In this document: piece by piece, positions 43,811-52,925 of the stretch
How the letters are laid out: every line of letters begins with the position of its first letter
Position numbering within the stretch: the first letter of the stretch is position 1
Assembly: GCA_963714055.1 (NCBI GenBank)
Contig: OY970227.1
Location: forward strand, 1,550,001-1,614,000
Length of the DNA stretch: 64,000 nucleotides
Source of the DNA: JACDBE01 sp963714055
Lineage (GTDB): Bacteria; Actinomycetota; Acidimicrobiia; Spongiisociales; UBA5794
Direction of reading: 5' to 3'
The notes under the pieces: model-generated
What the model was told of the DNA's origin: nothing
Seen by the model: only the letters and a program-made list of their open reading frames with translations
Database searches by the model: none
Made by a program: the position numbers and the translations under genes

Positions 43811-45342
43811 TTGCCCGCTGACTCCGGCCGGCGCGTCGTCGAGATGCGGGGCATCACCATCCGGTTTCCCGGTGTCCTCGCCCTCGACAACGTCGAGCTT
43901 CTCTCTGCGCCAGGGTGAGATCCACTCGCTGATGGGTGAGAACGGCGCCGGCAAGTCCACCCTCATCAAGGCGCTCACCGGCGTGTATGCGGTCGACAGC
44001 GGATCGATAGACGTCGCCGGGGCCGCTCAGGTCTTCCGCGGCACCTCGGGAGCCGAAGCCGCCGGCATCTCGACGGTGTACCAGGAGCTCCACCTGTGCA
44101 CGAACCTCTCCGTGGGCGAGAACGTCATGCTCGGCCACGAGCCCCGAAAGCGTGGCCGGATGGACTGGAAGGCACTGCACCGCATCGCCGCCGAGCACCT
44201 CGGCGATCTGGGGATCGCGATCGATACCCGGTCGCTGCTGGCCAACCACTCGATCGCCATCCAGCAGCTCGTCGCCATCAGTCGGGCGATGGTGCTCGAC
44301 GCCAAGGTGTTCGTGCTCGACGAGCCGACCTCGAGTCTGGACCGCGGTGAGGTCGAGCAGTTGTTCACCGTGATCCGCGGTCTGCGGGACCGGGGGGCGG
44401 CCATCCTGTTCGTGAGCCACTTCCTGGACCAGGTCTACGAGATCTCCGACCGCATCACGGTCCTGCGCAACGGACGGCTGGTGGGCGAGTACCTGGTCGG
44501 CGACCTGCCCCGGGAGGACCTGGTCACCAAGATGATCGGCCACGAGCTCAAGGACCTCGAGGCCATCTCCGAGACCGCCACCCGTCGACATCGATCGCAC
44601 CGGGACACCGGTGCTCAGGGCGACCGGCGTGGGCAAACGGGGTCTGCTCGAGCCGGCGGACCTCGACGTGTACGAGGGCGAGATCGTCGGCATCGCCGGC
44701 CTCCTCGGCTCGGGGCGCACCGAGCTGGTGAGGCTGCTGTACGGCGCCGACCGGGCCGACTCGGGGCAGATCGAGGTCGACGGCGAGCCGGTGAGGATGG
44801 CCACTCCCCGTCACGCCATCGGGCACGGCGTCGCCTTCTCCTCGGAGGATCGCCGCGCCGAGGGCATCGTCGGCGACCTCACCGTGGCCGAGAACATCCT
44901 GCTCGGCCTCCAGGCGCGACAGGGGATCCGGAGGCTTCGGCGCGCCAAACAGGAGTCGGTCGTGTCCGAGTACATGGCGGCACTCGACGTCCGACCGGCC
45001 GATCCCGACATGGTCGCCGGCAATCTGTCGGGGGGCAATCAGCAGAAGGTGCTCATCGCCCGGTGGCTGGCCATGGCGCCCGAGCTCCTGATCCTGGACG
45101 AGCCGACGCGCGGCATCGATGTCGGCACCAAGGCCGACTTGCAGGCGAAGGTGGCGGAGCTGTCGGAGAACGGCCTGTCGGTGGTGTTCATCTCGGCCGA
45201 GCTCGAGGAAGTGCTGCGGCTCGCCCAGCGCATCGTCGTCATGCGAGACCGGAAGCGCATCGGTGAGCTCGACTCGGGTGATGTCGACCTCGATGACGTG
45301 ATCGAAATCATCGCCAACGAGGACAAGGGGGTCGCACCTTGA
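43811..45342 (+). CDS. ytfR: Two-domain sugar ABC ATPase (YtfR-like), two frameshifts
   Basis: About 510 residues. The start is TTG 43811 (AGAGG five bases upstream) or GTG 43805. The first frame carries VVEMRGITIRFPGVLALDNV, then shifts near 43900 to SLRQGEIHSLMGENGAGKST (Walker A). The first domain has VFVLDEPTSSLDRGEVEQLF. A second shift near 44582 continues as PVDIDRTGTPVLRATGVGKR with the second domain GLLGSGRTEL, AGNLSGGNQQKVLIARWLAM and LLILDEPTRGIDVGTKADLQ. This duplicated-ATPase layout is standard for ribose/galactofuranose importers. The breaks are most likely sequence errors. It ends overlapping ytfT. Confidence 0.9.
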
Positions 45343-46385
45343 GGCGGGTCGCCAGGCACCGGCTCTTCTGGCCGGTGGTGGCACTGCTCTCGCTCGTGGT
45401 GGTGAACACGATCGCCCGCACTCAGTTCGCCCGCATCACCGTCAGGGACGGGCAGCTGTACGGCGCCCTCATCGACATCCTGCGCAACAGTGCTCCGCTC
45501 ATGCTGGTGTCGTTGGGGATGACGGTGGTCATCGCCACCCGCGGCATCGATCTGTCGGTGGGGGCGGTCATGGCCGTTTCGGGTGCGGCGGCGCTCACCA
45601 TCATCGACGGCGCCGCCGACCCGAACAACCTCGGCACCGTGGCCGTCGCCGTGCTGGTCGCCATCTCGATCTCGCTCGTGCTCGGCGCCTGGAACGGGTT
45701 CCTCGTCTCGGTGGTGGGCATCCAGCCGATCATCGCCACTCTGGTGTTGATGCTGGCCGGCCGCGGTGCGGCTCTCCTCATCACCGACGGGTTCATCACG
45801 ACCGTCAACAGCACGCCGTTCCAGTTCATCTCCAGCGGGTACGTGCTCCTGCCGTTCGCCTTCTTCATCTCGGTGGCGGCCATCACCGCCATTTCCCTGA
45901 TCGAGCGGCGCACCGCACTCGGGGTCCTCACCGAGGCCGTCGGCATCAATCCCGAGGCCAGCCGTCTGGCCGGGGTGCGCTCGCGTCGCATCATCTGGTG
46001 GGCCTACGCGGCCAGCGGCGTGCTCGCCGGGATCGCCGGCATCATCTACGCCTCCAACATCCGGGCGGCCGACGCCAACGCCGCAGGCCAGTTCATCGAG
46101 CTGTACGCCATCCTCGCCGTGGTGCTGGGCGGCACCTCGCTGATGGGTGGCAAGTTCACCATCGCCGGCACCGTGGTGGGCGTACTGATCATCCAGACGC
46201 TCAACTCGACGATCCTCTTCCTCGGTGTCCCCCCGGCCCAGAGCCCGGTGTTCTTCGCCGTCGTCGTGATCCTCGTGGTCATGATCCAGTCGCCGCGCCT
46301 GCACCAGATGGTCAGGAACCTCTTCCGGCGGTCGGGCTCCCGTGACGTCACCGACACCACCGCCGAGATGGAGGCGACGGGATGA
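45339..46385 (+). CDS. ytfT: Sugar ABC permease (YtfT-like)
   Basis: 348 residues from TTG 45339 overlapping the ATPase stop. It has ten or so membrane helices, with PLMLVSLGMTVVIATRGIDL and SVGAVMAVSGAAALTII as the family motif, and a cytoplasmic coupling loop (EAVGINPEASRLAGVRSRRI). Together with YjfF it forms the heterodimeric channel of a galactofuranose-type importer. The C-terminal basic tail ends at the ATGA overlap with the next permease. Confidence 0.92.
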   Translation: MRRVARHRLFWPVVALLSLVVVNTIARTQFARITVRDGQLYGALIDILRNSAPLMLVSLGMTVVIATRGIDLSVGAVMAVSGAAALTIIDGAADPNNLGTVAVAVLVAISISLVLGAWNGFLVSVVGIQPIIATLVLMLAGRGAALLITDGFITTVNSTPFQFISSGYVLLPFAFFISVAAITAISLIERRTALGVLTEAVGINPEASRLAGVRSRRIIWWAYAASGVLAGIAGIIYASNIRAADANAAGQFIELYAILAVVLGGTSLMGGKFTIAGTVVGVLIIQTLNSTILFLGVPPAQSPVFFAVVVILVVMIQSPRLHQMVRNLFRRSGSRDVTDTTAEMEATG

Positions 46386-47401
46386 CGACCCTGGAGGGCA
46401 CGGGGCGGGAGTCCACCGGCCTCGCCGTGCGGTACCGGACGTTCATCAGCCGGCGGTCGACGCTGCTCCCCACGTTCGCCGCCATCGCCATCCTCATCGT
46501 CCTCCTCATCGCTGCCGAGGTGCTGCTGCGCGGGGACTTCATCACCGCACGCAACCTGTCCTCGCTGCTGCTCGACAACGCCTACCTGCTGATCCTTGCC
46601 GTCGGCATGACGTTCGTGATCATCACCGGTGGCATCGACCTGTCGGTGGGCTCGGTCATGGCGTTCACCGGGATCTGGCTAGCCGAGCTCCTCGCCGGTG
46701 GCATGTCGCCGCTGGTCGCGGTGCCGACCGTCCTGCTCGTCGGGGCCCTTATCGGCCTCCTCATCGGGGTCCTGGTCGTGTTCTTCGACGTCCAACCCTT
46801 CATCGCCTCGCTGGCCGGCCTGTTCCTCGCCCGCGGCCTCGCCTTCGTCGTGAGCCTGGAGTCGATCAGGGTGGACGACACGGCGGTGCTGTGGCTGCAG
46901 TCGACGAGGATCCGGTTCGGGGAGTGGTACGTCTCGCCCACCGGCATCCTGGCGCTGGCGGTGATGGCCGTCGGGGCGTACGTGATGGGGTTCACCCGGT
47001 TCGGTCGGACGACATACGCCATCGGCGGGAACAAACACGCCGCCCTGATGGGGCTCAAGGTGGCACGGACCACCGTGCTGGTGTACGTGATCTCGGGCCT
47101 GTGCGGCGGCCTCGCCGGTGTCGTGCTGACCGCCTACTCGGGTGCGGGGTATCCGCGCAACGGCATCGGGACCGAGCTCGATGTCATCGCCGCCGTCGTC
47201 ATCGGCGGGACGTTGCTGACGGGAGGCAGCGGCTACGTGTTGGGCTCCCTCGTCGGGGTGCTCGTGTACGGGACGATCATCTCGATCATCTCGTTCATGG
47301 GCGCCGAGCAGGCGTGGACGAAGATCATCATCGGGGCGCTGCTGCTTCTCTTCATCGTGGCTCAGCGGGCGATCATCGCCCGCTCCGAGCGCCGCAGGTA
47401 G
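46382..47401 (+). CDS. yjfF: Sugar ABC permease (YjfF-like)
   Basis: 339 residues; ATG 46382 overlaps the ytfT stop. Motif MTFVIITGGIDLSVGSVMAF, coupling loop AIGGNKHAALMGLKVARTTV, ten predicted helices, basic end ARSERRR. Second channel subunit of the importer; having two distinct permeases is a feature of the YtfQRT-YjfF system and not of ribose importers. It is the last gene of the operon. Confidence 0.92.
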   Translation: MTTLEGTGRESTGLAVRYRTFISRRSTLLPTFAAIAILIVLLIAAEVLLRGDFITARNLSSLLLDNAYLLILAVGMTFVIITGGIDLSVGSVMAFTGIWLAELLAGGMSPLVAVPTVLLVGALIGLLIGVLVVFFDVQPFIASLAGLFLARGLAFVVSLESIRVDDTAVLWLQSTRIRFGEWYVSPTGILALAVMAVGAYVMGFTRFGRTTYAIGGNKHAALMGLKVARTTVLVYVISGLCGGLAGVVLTAYSGAGYPRNGIGTELDVIAAVVIGGTLLTGGSGYVLGSLVGVLVYGTIISIISFMGAEQAWTKIIIGALLLLFIVAQRAIIARSERRR

Positions 47402-47658
47402 CGGCGCCGTCACCGCCGGCGGGAAGAGTCGGGCTCACCAGGGGTGGGAGGCGGCGAGATAGGCGAGTAGCCGTCGCCCGGGGGCCGGCATCACGGTCGT
47501 GACGCAGCGAGCCGGAAACCTCGTCCCGGATGCCCTCGTCCAGCCCCATCCCTGGGCCCAGCCGGCCGCGATTCGGTGAGCGCCGAGGAAGGCGAGTCGG
47601 TCAACCTTGGTCGTGAGCCGGTAGCGTTCTCGGCGCGATCGCTTCGATACATGGAGAG

Positions 47659-48366
47659 ATGTCAGCGATGGGCCACTACGACGATCACTATCGCTCCGGC
47701 GGGTTTGGATACGACGCGGATCGCGCGCATTGGGTGGCGTGGACACTGCGGCACTATGTCGAGGCGTTCGACCTGAAGGCGTACGGTCGCGAGATGAGGC
47801 CGAGGCTCGTGGACGTTGCGTGTGGTGACGGATTCTGGACGTCGGTGTTCTCCGAGCTCGGCTTCGACGCGAGCGGGATCGACCTCTCCGAAGGCGGGGT
47901 TGCCGTCGCCCGCGACCGATACCCGCACCTCGAGTTCCACGTAGGCAACGCCGAGATGGCCTTCCCTACGGCGGCTCCGTTCGATGTGGTCTTCTGCCGG
48001 GCCATCTCGCACCTGCATCGTGAGGACTTGTCCGCCGTGGCAACGCAGAGGCTGACGGCGAACCTGATGCGCCACGTTGCCCCATCGGGCACGCTTCTCG
48101 TTTCCTACTACACCAAGCGCGACGGCAGCGGCACCCCCCACCACCACTACCACCCGGTATCGGACCTGGTACGCCTGTTCGAGGCGGTCGGTGACGTGTG
48201 GCGGGTCGACGTCGTGGACGACTACGTCCAGCTCGGTGTGCGTCACCGCGCAGCAGGCCGTCGATCGTCGCTTCTGTCTTCGGTGGCACGGTCCATGCCG
48301 GCGGGATTGCGAGCGCGCGCAGTCCGGCTCGCCCGGCCGCCGTCCCGACGGACAGCCGTCGATTAG
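47659..48366 (+). CDS. SAM-dependent class I methyltransferase
   Basis: 235 residues. SAM-binding motif I is LVDVACGDGFWTSVFSELGF near 50-69, followed by DASGIDLSEGGVAVARDR, the acidic post-I site, and FDVVFCRAISHLHREDLSAV as motif II. The substrate is not indicated; the C terminus is basic (RLARPPSRRTAVD). Its stop overlaps the convergent CBS gene by 4 bases. The 257 bases between yjfF and this gene hold a weak minus-strand frame (47435-47746) that I do not support. Confidence 0.83.
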   Translation: MSAMGHYDDHYRSGGFGYDADRAHWVAWTLRHYVEAFDLKAYGREMRPRLVDVACGDGFWTSVFSELGFDASGIDLSEGGVAVARDRYPHLEFHVGNAEMAFPTAAPFDVVFCRAISHLHREDLSAVATQRLTANLMRHVAPSGTLLVSYYTKRDGSGTPHHHYHPVSDLVRLFEAVGDVWRVDVVDDYVQLGVRHRAAGRRSSLLSSVARSMPAGLRARAVRLARPPSRRTAVD

Positions 48367-48779
48367 TTGTTGGGCGGCGCCTGGCTGATGCCGGCGAGCG
48401 CCGAGTCGGGGTCGCGGTCCTGGGCCAGGTCACCGATCGTGACGATGCCCACCAGCTCTCCGTCGTCGATCACCGGCAACCGCCGGATCGCCTTCTGGCG
48501 CATCAACTCAACGGCCGCCGAGGCGCTGTCCTCGCTGCGCACGCTGGTCAGGTCACGCGAGCAGACGTCGCGGGCGGTCAGCAACTGGACGTTGCCTTCG
48601 GCGAGCCCCCGCACCACCAGGTCACGATCGGTGACGATCCCGACGACCGAACCGTTGGACCGCACCACGACGTCTCCGATGTCGCGGTCCCGCATGATCT
48701 CCGCCACCCTGACCAGGTCGGCATCGTCGGCGACCGAAACCGGGTTGGCGGTCATCACGTCACTTACTCGTTGCTCCAT
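48363..48779 (-). CDS. Twin-CBS-domain protein
   Basis: 138 residues, two CBS motifs in tandem: VSDVMTANPVSVADDADLVR then GSVVGIVTDRDLVVRGLAEG, and CSRDLTSVRSEDSASAAVEL then GELVGIVTIGDLAQDRDPDS. Paired CBS domains sense adenine nucleotides; stand-alone versions often regulate or respond to stress. ATG 48779 has AGGAGCGG upstream. Target unknown. Confidence 0.88.
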   Translation of the reverse strand: MEQRVSDVMTANPVSVADDADLVRVAEIMRDRDIGDVVVRSNGSVVGIVTDRDLVVRGLAEGNVQLLTARDVCSRDLTSVRSEDSASAAVELMRQKAIRRLPVIDDGELVGIVTIGDLAQDRDPDSALAGISQAPPNN

Positions 48780-48866
48780 CCGCTCCTCCTGTCAGAGCTC
48801 ACGAGCACGGTCCTTCCCATCCCGTGGCCTCGGGAAACCCCGGAGGCGGCCTGGCTCTGCAGGAGC

Positions 48867-49205
48867 TCAGAGACCGCGGTGTCCCACCCGGTAGGTGTGC
48901 GGCCCCAGGGCGAGCGTCGCACGATCCTCGCCCAGAACGCCACGGATGGTCGACCCATCACCTGCCCTCATCAGGACTTCGTCGTCATGCACGACGTACG
49001 TCCAGGTTCGGCTGGTGACGATCGAGCCGTACGACCGATCCCACATCCCTGTGATGCAGTCGCCGTTGTCACGGAATCCCACGAACTCGATGGTCGTGCG
49101 CGGGGCGTTGTTCCACTGAACGCCCGCCGGTCCCATCTCGAGCCGCAGCGCATCGGCCGTGTTCATGATGTAGTAGAACGCGTCGCAGTCGAGCTTCGAA
49201 GGCAA
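48867..49205 (-). CDS. Small hypothetical protein, start uncertain
   Basis: 112 residues ending at 48867. Beta-rich with many aromatic residues (FYYIMNTADALRLEMGPAGV, TIEFVGFRDNGDCITGMWDR, SRTWTYVVHDDEVLMRAGDG). The fold may be an NTF2-like or lipocalin-type small domain, but I see no signature. The true N terminus may lie further upstream in another frame (MMMHVDITMVEQLAFE from about 49248), which would require a one-base shift near 49198. It sits between the CBS gene and the divergent oxidoreductase. Confidence 0.5.
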   Translation of the reverse strand: MPSKLDCDAFYYIMNTADALRLEMGPAGVQWNNAPRTTIEFVGFRDNGDCITGMWDRSYGSIVTSRTWTYVVHDDEVLMRAGDGSTIRGVLGEDRATLALGPHTYRVGHRGL

Positions 49206-49370
49206 GCTGCTCCACCATCGTGATGTCGACGTGCATCATCATCTGGCTTCCCTCGGCTTGGTGAAGCGTCCCAGGGCGGCGTCACTACAGCGTCACCTGA
49301 TCCGCGAACCTGCCGGTTGGATTCCGGAGCGGCGATGGCTAGAACGGCCGGTACTGGGAGGAGGACGACG

Positions 49371-50192
49371 GTGACCATGCAGCTAGGCGAATTCGGCATA
49401 TGGCAGATGCTGCGCAACACCACCCCGGAGATGGCCCGCGAGGCCGAGAGCCTCGGCTACGGAGCGGTGTGGGTCGGCGGCTCTCCGAAGGGCGACCTTC
49501 GCCTGGTCGAGGAACTGATCGAAGCCACCGAGTCGATCCCGGTGGTCACCGGCATCGTCAACATGTGGCGGGAAGATGCCACCGAGGTGGCCGCCTCCTA
49601 CCACCGGATCGCCTCCGCTCACCCGGATCGGCTCGTGCTCGGTGTCGGCATCGGTCATCCCGAGGCGACCGAGGAGTACCGGGACCCGGTGGACAAGATC
49701 GGCGAGTACCTGGACCAACTCGACGCCGCCGGCGTTCCCCGGGAGCGGATGGTGCTCGCCGCCCTGGGGCCCAAGGTGCTCCGCATCGCCGCCGACCGCA
49801 CCGCGGGCGCCCATCCCTACCTGACCACGCCCCGGCACACCGCGTACGCCCGCCAGGTGATCGGGGATGGCCCGCTGCTGGCGCCCGACCAGAAGGTGGT
49901 GCTCGACACCGACCCGGGACACGCTCGAGAGGTCGGGCGCTCCTTCGTGGAGTCATACCTGTCCCGCGTCAACTACCGCAGGAACTTGATGCGCGAGGGG
50001 TGGGCGGAGTCCGACATCGCCGGCGGGGGCAGCGACGCCCTGATCGACGCCCTGTTCCTCCACGGCACGGCGGAGGAGGTCGCCGCCGGGCTACGGGCCC
50101 ACCTCGACGCCGGCGCCGACCACGTCGGGGTCCACGTGGTCGGTGACGACCGGATGGCCGGCTACCGGAAGCTCGCCGAAGTCCTCATCTGA
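49371..50192 (+). CDS. LLM-class (luciferase-like) F420-type oxidoreductase
   Basis: 273 residues. GTG 49371 is preceded by GGGAGGAGG six bases upstream; ATG 49377 is possible. TIM-barrel signature segments: LGEFGIWQMLRNTTPEMARE, AVWVGGSPKGDLRLVEELIE, DRLVLGVGIGHPEATEEY, ERMVLAALGPKVLRIAADRT. The C terminus is GADHVGVHVVGDDRMAGYRK. Most such actinobacterial proteins bind F420 or FMN and act on diverse small molecules; the substrate is unknown. An ATP-grasp gene follows 91 bases later. Confidence 0.83.
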   Translation: MTMQLGEFGIWQMLRNTTPEMAREAESLGYGAVWVGGSPKGDLRLVEELIEATESIPVVTGIVNMWREDATEVAASYHRIASAHPDRLVLGVGIGHPEATEEYRDPVDKIGEYLDQLDAAGVPRERMVLAALGPKVLRIAADRTAGAHPYLTTPRHTAYARQVIGDGPLLAPDQKVVLDTDPGHAREVGRSFVESYLSRVNYRRNLMREGWAESDIAGGGSDALIDALFLHGTAEEVAAGLRAHLDAGADHVGVHVVGDDRMAGYRKLAEVLI

Positions 50193-50283
50193 GGTCCGAC
50201 CTTCTCGAGCCAACGCCGAGCGTCCCTGGGTTCCGGGTCTTTCGGCCGTGTGCGCCGAGTTCCCTGGGGGCCATAGTCGGGCC

Positions 50284-51858
50284 GTGACCGGAACCGACCG
50301 GCGGGATCGTGCGGCGCCTCCCATGGGGAGCCCGGAAGAGCACGCCGCCTTCGCCCGCCTCCAGCTCCGCATGGCCGAGATCCACGACAGAGTGTTCTCC
50401 GACCCGCTCGAGCCACGCACGGTGGTGGTGGTCCCCAGCCTCAGCCTCCCCGAGTCGGAGCTGGCCAAGATCTCCGGCGTGCTCCACTACGAGGAGCGGA
50501 TGTTGTGCATGCTCATGCTGCTGCGGCTCCCCCGCACCAAGGTCATCTACGTGACCAGCCAACCGGTGCACCCGGCGGTCGTCGACTACTACCTCCACCT
50601 GCTGCCCGGCGTTCCGACACGTCATGCGCAGCGCCGCCTCAGCTTGCTGTCGTGTGACGACGGCACGACTCGACCGCTCTCGTCGAAGATCCTCGACCGT
50701 CCCCGCCTGCTGAACCGCATCACCGCCGAGCTGGTGGCGCCGGAGGGCTCGCACATGACGTGCTTCGCCTCCACCGATGCCGAGCGAAGCCTGGCGGTGC
50801 GGCTGGATCTCCCCATGTACGCGTGCGATCCGGCCCTGTCGTCGCTCGGGTCGAAGAGCGGCAGCCGGGAGCTGTTCCGCAGCGTCGGGGTGGCGCTCCC
50901 GGACGGGTTCGAGCACCTGCGGGACCAGGACGATCTGGTCGAGGCCCTCAGCGGGCTCAAGCGGCTCCATCCCGAACTGGGCCGGGCGGTCGTCAAGCTC
51001 GACGAGGGCTTCTCCGGCGAAGGGAACGCCGTGTTCAGCTTCGCCGGCATCGACGCCGGCAGCGACCTCTACCACCAGATCGGCCGTCGCCTGCCACTCG
51101 GCCTCACGTTCGAGGCCGACGCCGAGAACCCGGAGAGCTACCTGGCGAAGCTCGCCGAGATGGGTGGCATCGCCGAGTGCTTCATCGAATCCCCGGATGC
51201 GAGGTCCCCATCGGTGCAGTGCCGGGTGAATCCGTTGGGGACGGTCGAGTTGGTGTCGACCCACGACCAGCTGTTGGGGGGCCGGTCGATGCAGACGTAC
51301 CTGGGATGCACGTTCCCTGCCGACCCGACATACCGGGTCGCCCTCCACGACGCCGCCCGGCAGGTCTCCGGGGAACTCGCCCACCGGGGCGTCATCGGGC
51401 GGCACAGCATCGACTTCGTGTCCGTGCCCCGGGACGGCACCTGGGACCATTACGCGATCGAGATCAACCTGCGCAAGGGAGGGACGACCCTGCCCTTCCT
51501 GATGCTCCAGTTCCTGACCGACGGGTCGTACGACCCGGATGCGGGGCTCTATGTCACCCGCAGCGGCGAGGGGCGATGCTACGTCGCATCGGACAACGTG
51601 CAGAGCCCCTCTTACCGGGGGCTCGCCCCCGACGACCTGATCGACATCGCGGTGTGCAACGGTCTGCACTTCGACGCCGCCGAGCACCGCGGTGTGGTGT
51701 TCCACCTCCTCGGGGCGATGTCCGAGTTCGGCAAGCTGGGGATCGTCGCCATCGCCGAGACCCCGGATGCGGCCCGGGCGATGTTCGACGCCACCGTCGC
51801 CGTCCTCGATCGGGAGACCAACGGCCACGCCTCGTGGCCCGGTCCGGCGCCGCCCTGA
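50284..51858 (+). CDS. PGM1-like ATP-grasp peptide ligase
   Basis: About 524 residues from GTG 50284; ATG 50323 is a shorter option. The N-terminal part HAAFARLQLRMAEIHDRVFS, RTVVVVPSLSLPESELAKIS and VIYVTSQPVHPAVVDYYLHL is typical of PGM1-related proteins. ATP-grasp features include RAVVKLDEGFSGEGNAVFSF and EFxINLR-type metal residues in YAIEINLRKGGTTLPFLMLQ. The C-terminal domain (VFHLLGAMSEFGKLGIVAIA) matches the PGM1_C region. PGM1 couples amino acids in pheganomycin synthesis. No peptide-precursor gene is recognised beside this one, so its product and partner are open. Confidence 0.78.
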   Translation: MTGTDRRDRAAPPMGSPEEHAAFARLQLRMAEIHDRVFSDPLEPRTVVVVPSLSLPESELAKISGVLHYEERMLCMLMLLRLPRTKVIYVTSQPVHPAVVDYYLHLLPGVPTRHAQRRLSLLSCDDGTTRPLSSKILDRPRLLNRITAELVAPEGSHMTCFASTDAERSLAVRLDLPMYACDPALSSLGSKSGSRELFRSVGVALPDGFEHLRDQDDLVEALSGLKRLHPELGRAVVKLDEGFSGEGNAVFSFAGIDAGSDLYHQIGRRLPLGLTFEADAENPESYLAKLAEMGGIAECFIESPDARSPSVQCRVNPLGTVELVSTHDQLLGGRSMQTYLGCTFPADPTYRVALHDAARQVSGELAHRGVIGRHSIDFVSVPRDGTWDHYAIEINLRKGGTTLPFLMLQFLTDGSYDPDAGLYVTRSGEGRCYVASDNVQSPSYRGLAPDDLIDIAVCNGLHFDAAEHRGVVFHLLGAMSEFGKLGIVAIAETPDAARAMFDATVAVLDRETNGHASWPGPAPP

Positions 51859-51925
51859 CGCCCCCGCCGGCGTCACCGCAGCCTCGCCGAGGGGCTTAGA
51901 TAGCCGTTCGAGGAGGCATCCGGGA

Positions 51926-52921
51926 GTGAAGACCACCCAGCCATCGACTCCACCGGCCGTCGAGGTGAGCGGGCTCGTCAAGCGGTACGACGAGATCGTC
52001 GCCGTCGACGGCATCGACCTGCGGGTCGAGCCCGGCGAGATCTTCGGCTTTCTCGGGCCGAACGGGGCGGGGAAGTCGACGACGATCGGCATCCTGTGCA
52101 CGCTCGTCGCCGCCAGCGAAGGGACGGCGCGGGTAGCCGGCCTCGACGTCTCCGCCGACCGCGCCGAAGTGCGCCGCCGCATCGGCCTCGTGTTCCAGGA
52201 GCCGACGCTCGACGGCTACCTCACCGCCGACCAGAACCTGCGCTTCCACGGCGAGCTGTATGGCGTCGACCGCACCACCGCCCCCGACCGCAGGCGCGAG
52301 GTGCTGGACATGGTGGGCTTGTGGGAGCGCCGCGACGATCTGGTCAACACCTTCTCCGGCGGGATGCGGCGCCGGCTCGAGATCGCCCGCGGGCTGCTCC
52401 ACTCACCGCAGGTGCTGTTCCTGGACGAGCCCACCATCGGTCTCGACCCGCAGACGCGTGCTTCGATCTGGGCGTACTTGGGGCGGCTCCACGAGAACCA
52501 GGACATCACGGTGTTCGTCACCACCCACTACATGGAGGAGGCCGAGCACTGCGACCGCATCGGCATCATCAACCACGGCGAGATCGTCGCCCTGGGCACG
52601 CCCGAGGAGCTCAAGGCGGGCATCGGCAAGGACCGGGTCCAGCTCCAGACCGACGACAACGACGCCGCCATCTCGGCGCTGCGGGCGGGGTTCGGGCTGG
52701 AGGCGGCGATCCACGAGGGAGCGGTGACCGTCGCCGTGCCCGACGGCGCCGGGTTCGTCCCCAGGCTGTTCGACGGCCTCGGCGTCCCTATCCGCTCGGT
52801 GACCGTGACCCGGCCCACCCTCGATGACGTCTTCCTCGCCCACACCGGCTCGACCATCCGCGACGTCGAGGAGGGTGGGCTGAACAACCGCATGATCGCC
52901 ATGGCCTGGCGGAGGAGGTGA
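51926..52921 (+). CDS. ABC exporter ATPase, daunorubicin-resistance (DrrA) type
   Basis: 331 residues from GTG 51926, AGGAGG nine bases upstream. Walker A GFLGPNGAGKSTTIGILCTL, signature NTFSGGMRRRLEIARGLLHS, Walker B QVLFLDEPTIGLDPQTRASI, switch VTTHYMEEAEHCDR. A C-terminal extension (VTVAVPDGAGFVPRLFDGLG, DVFLAHTGSTIRDVEEG) is usual for DrrA relatives. It pairs with the permease beginning 4 bases after it for export of a drug, lipid or glycan. Confidence 0.9.
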   Translation: MKTTQPSTPPAVEVSGLVKRYDEIVAVDGIDLRVEPGEIFGFLGPNGAGKSTTIGILCTLVAASEGTARVAGLDVSADRAEVRRRIGLVFQEPTLDGYLTADQNLRFHGELYGVDRTTAPDRRREVLDMVGLWERRDDLVNTFSGGMRRRLEIARGLLHSPQVLFLDEPTIGLDPQTRASIWAYLGRLHENQDITVFVTTHYMEEAEHCDRIGIINHGEIVALGTPEELKAGIGKDRVQLQTDDNDAAISALRAGFGLEAAIHEGAVTVAVPDGAGFVPRLFDGLGVPIRSVTVTRPTLDDVFLAHTGSTIRDVEEGGLNNRMIAMAWRRR

Positions 52922-52925
52922 CCCG

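Noticed and set aside
45039..46304. A His/Asp-rich 421-residue minus-strand frame inside the importer genes
   Set aside because: Antisense of the membrane permease gene; composition artefact.
50185..52182. A 665-residue minus-strand frame across the ATP-grasp gene
   Set aside because: Pure shadow: spans two real plus-strand genes and contains no recognisable motif.
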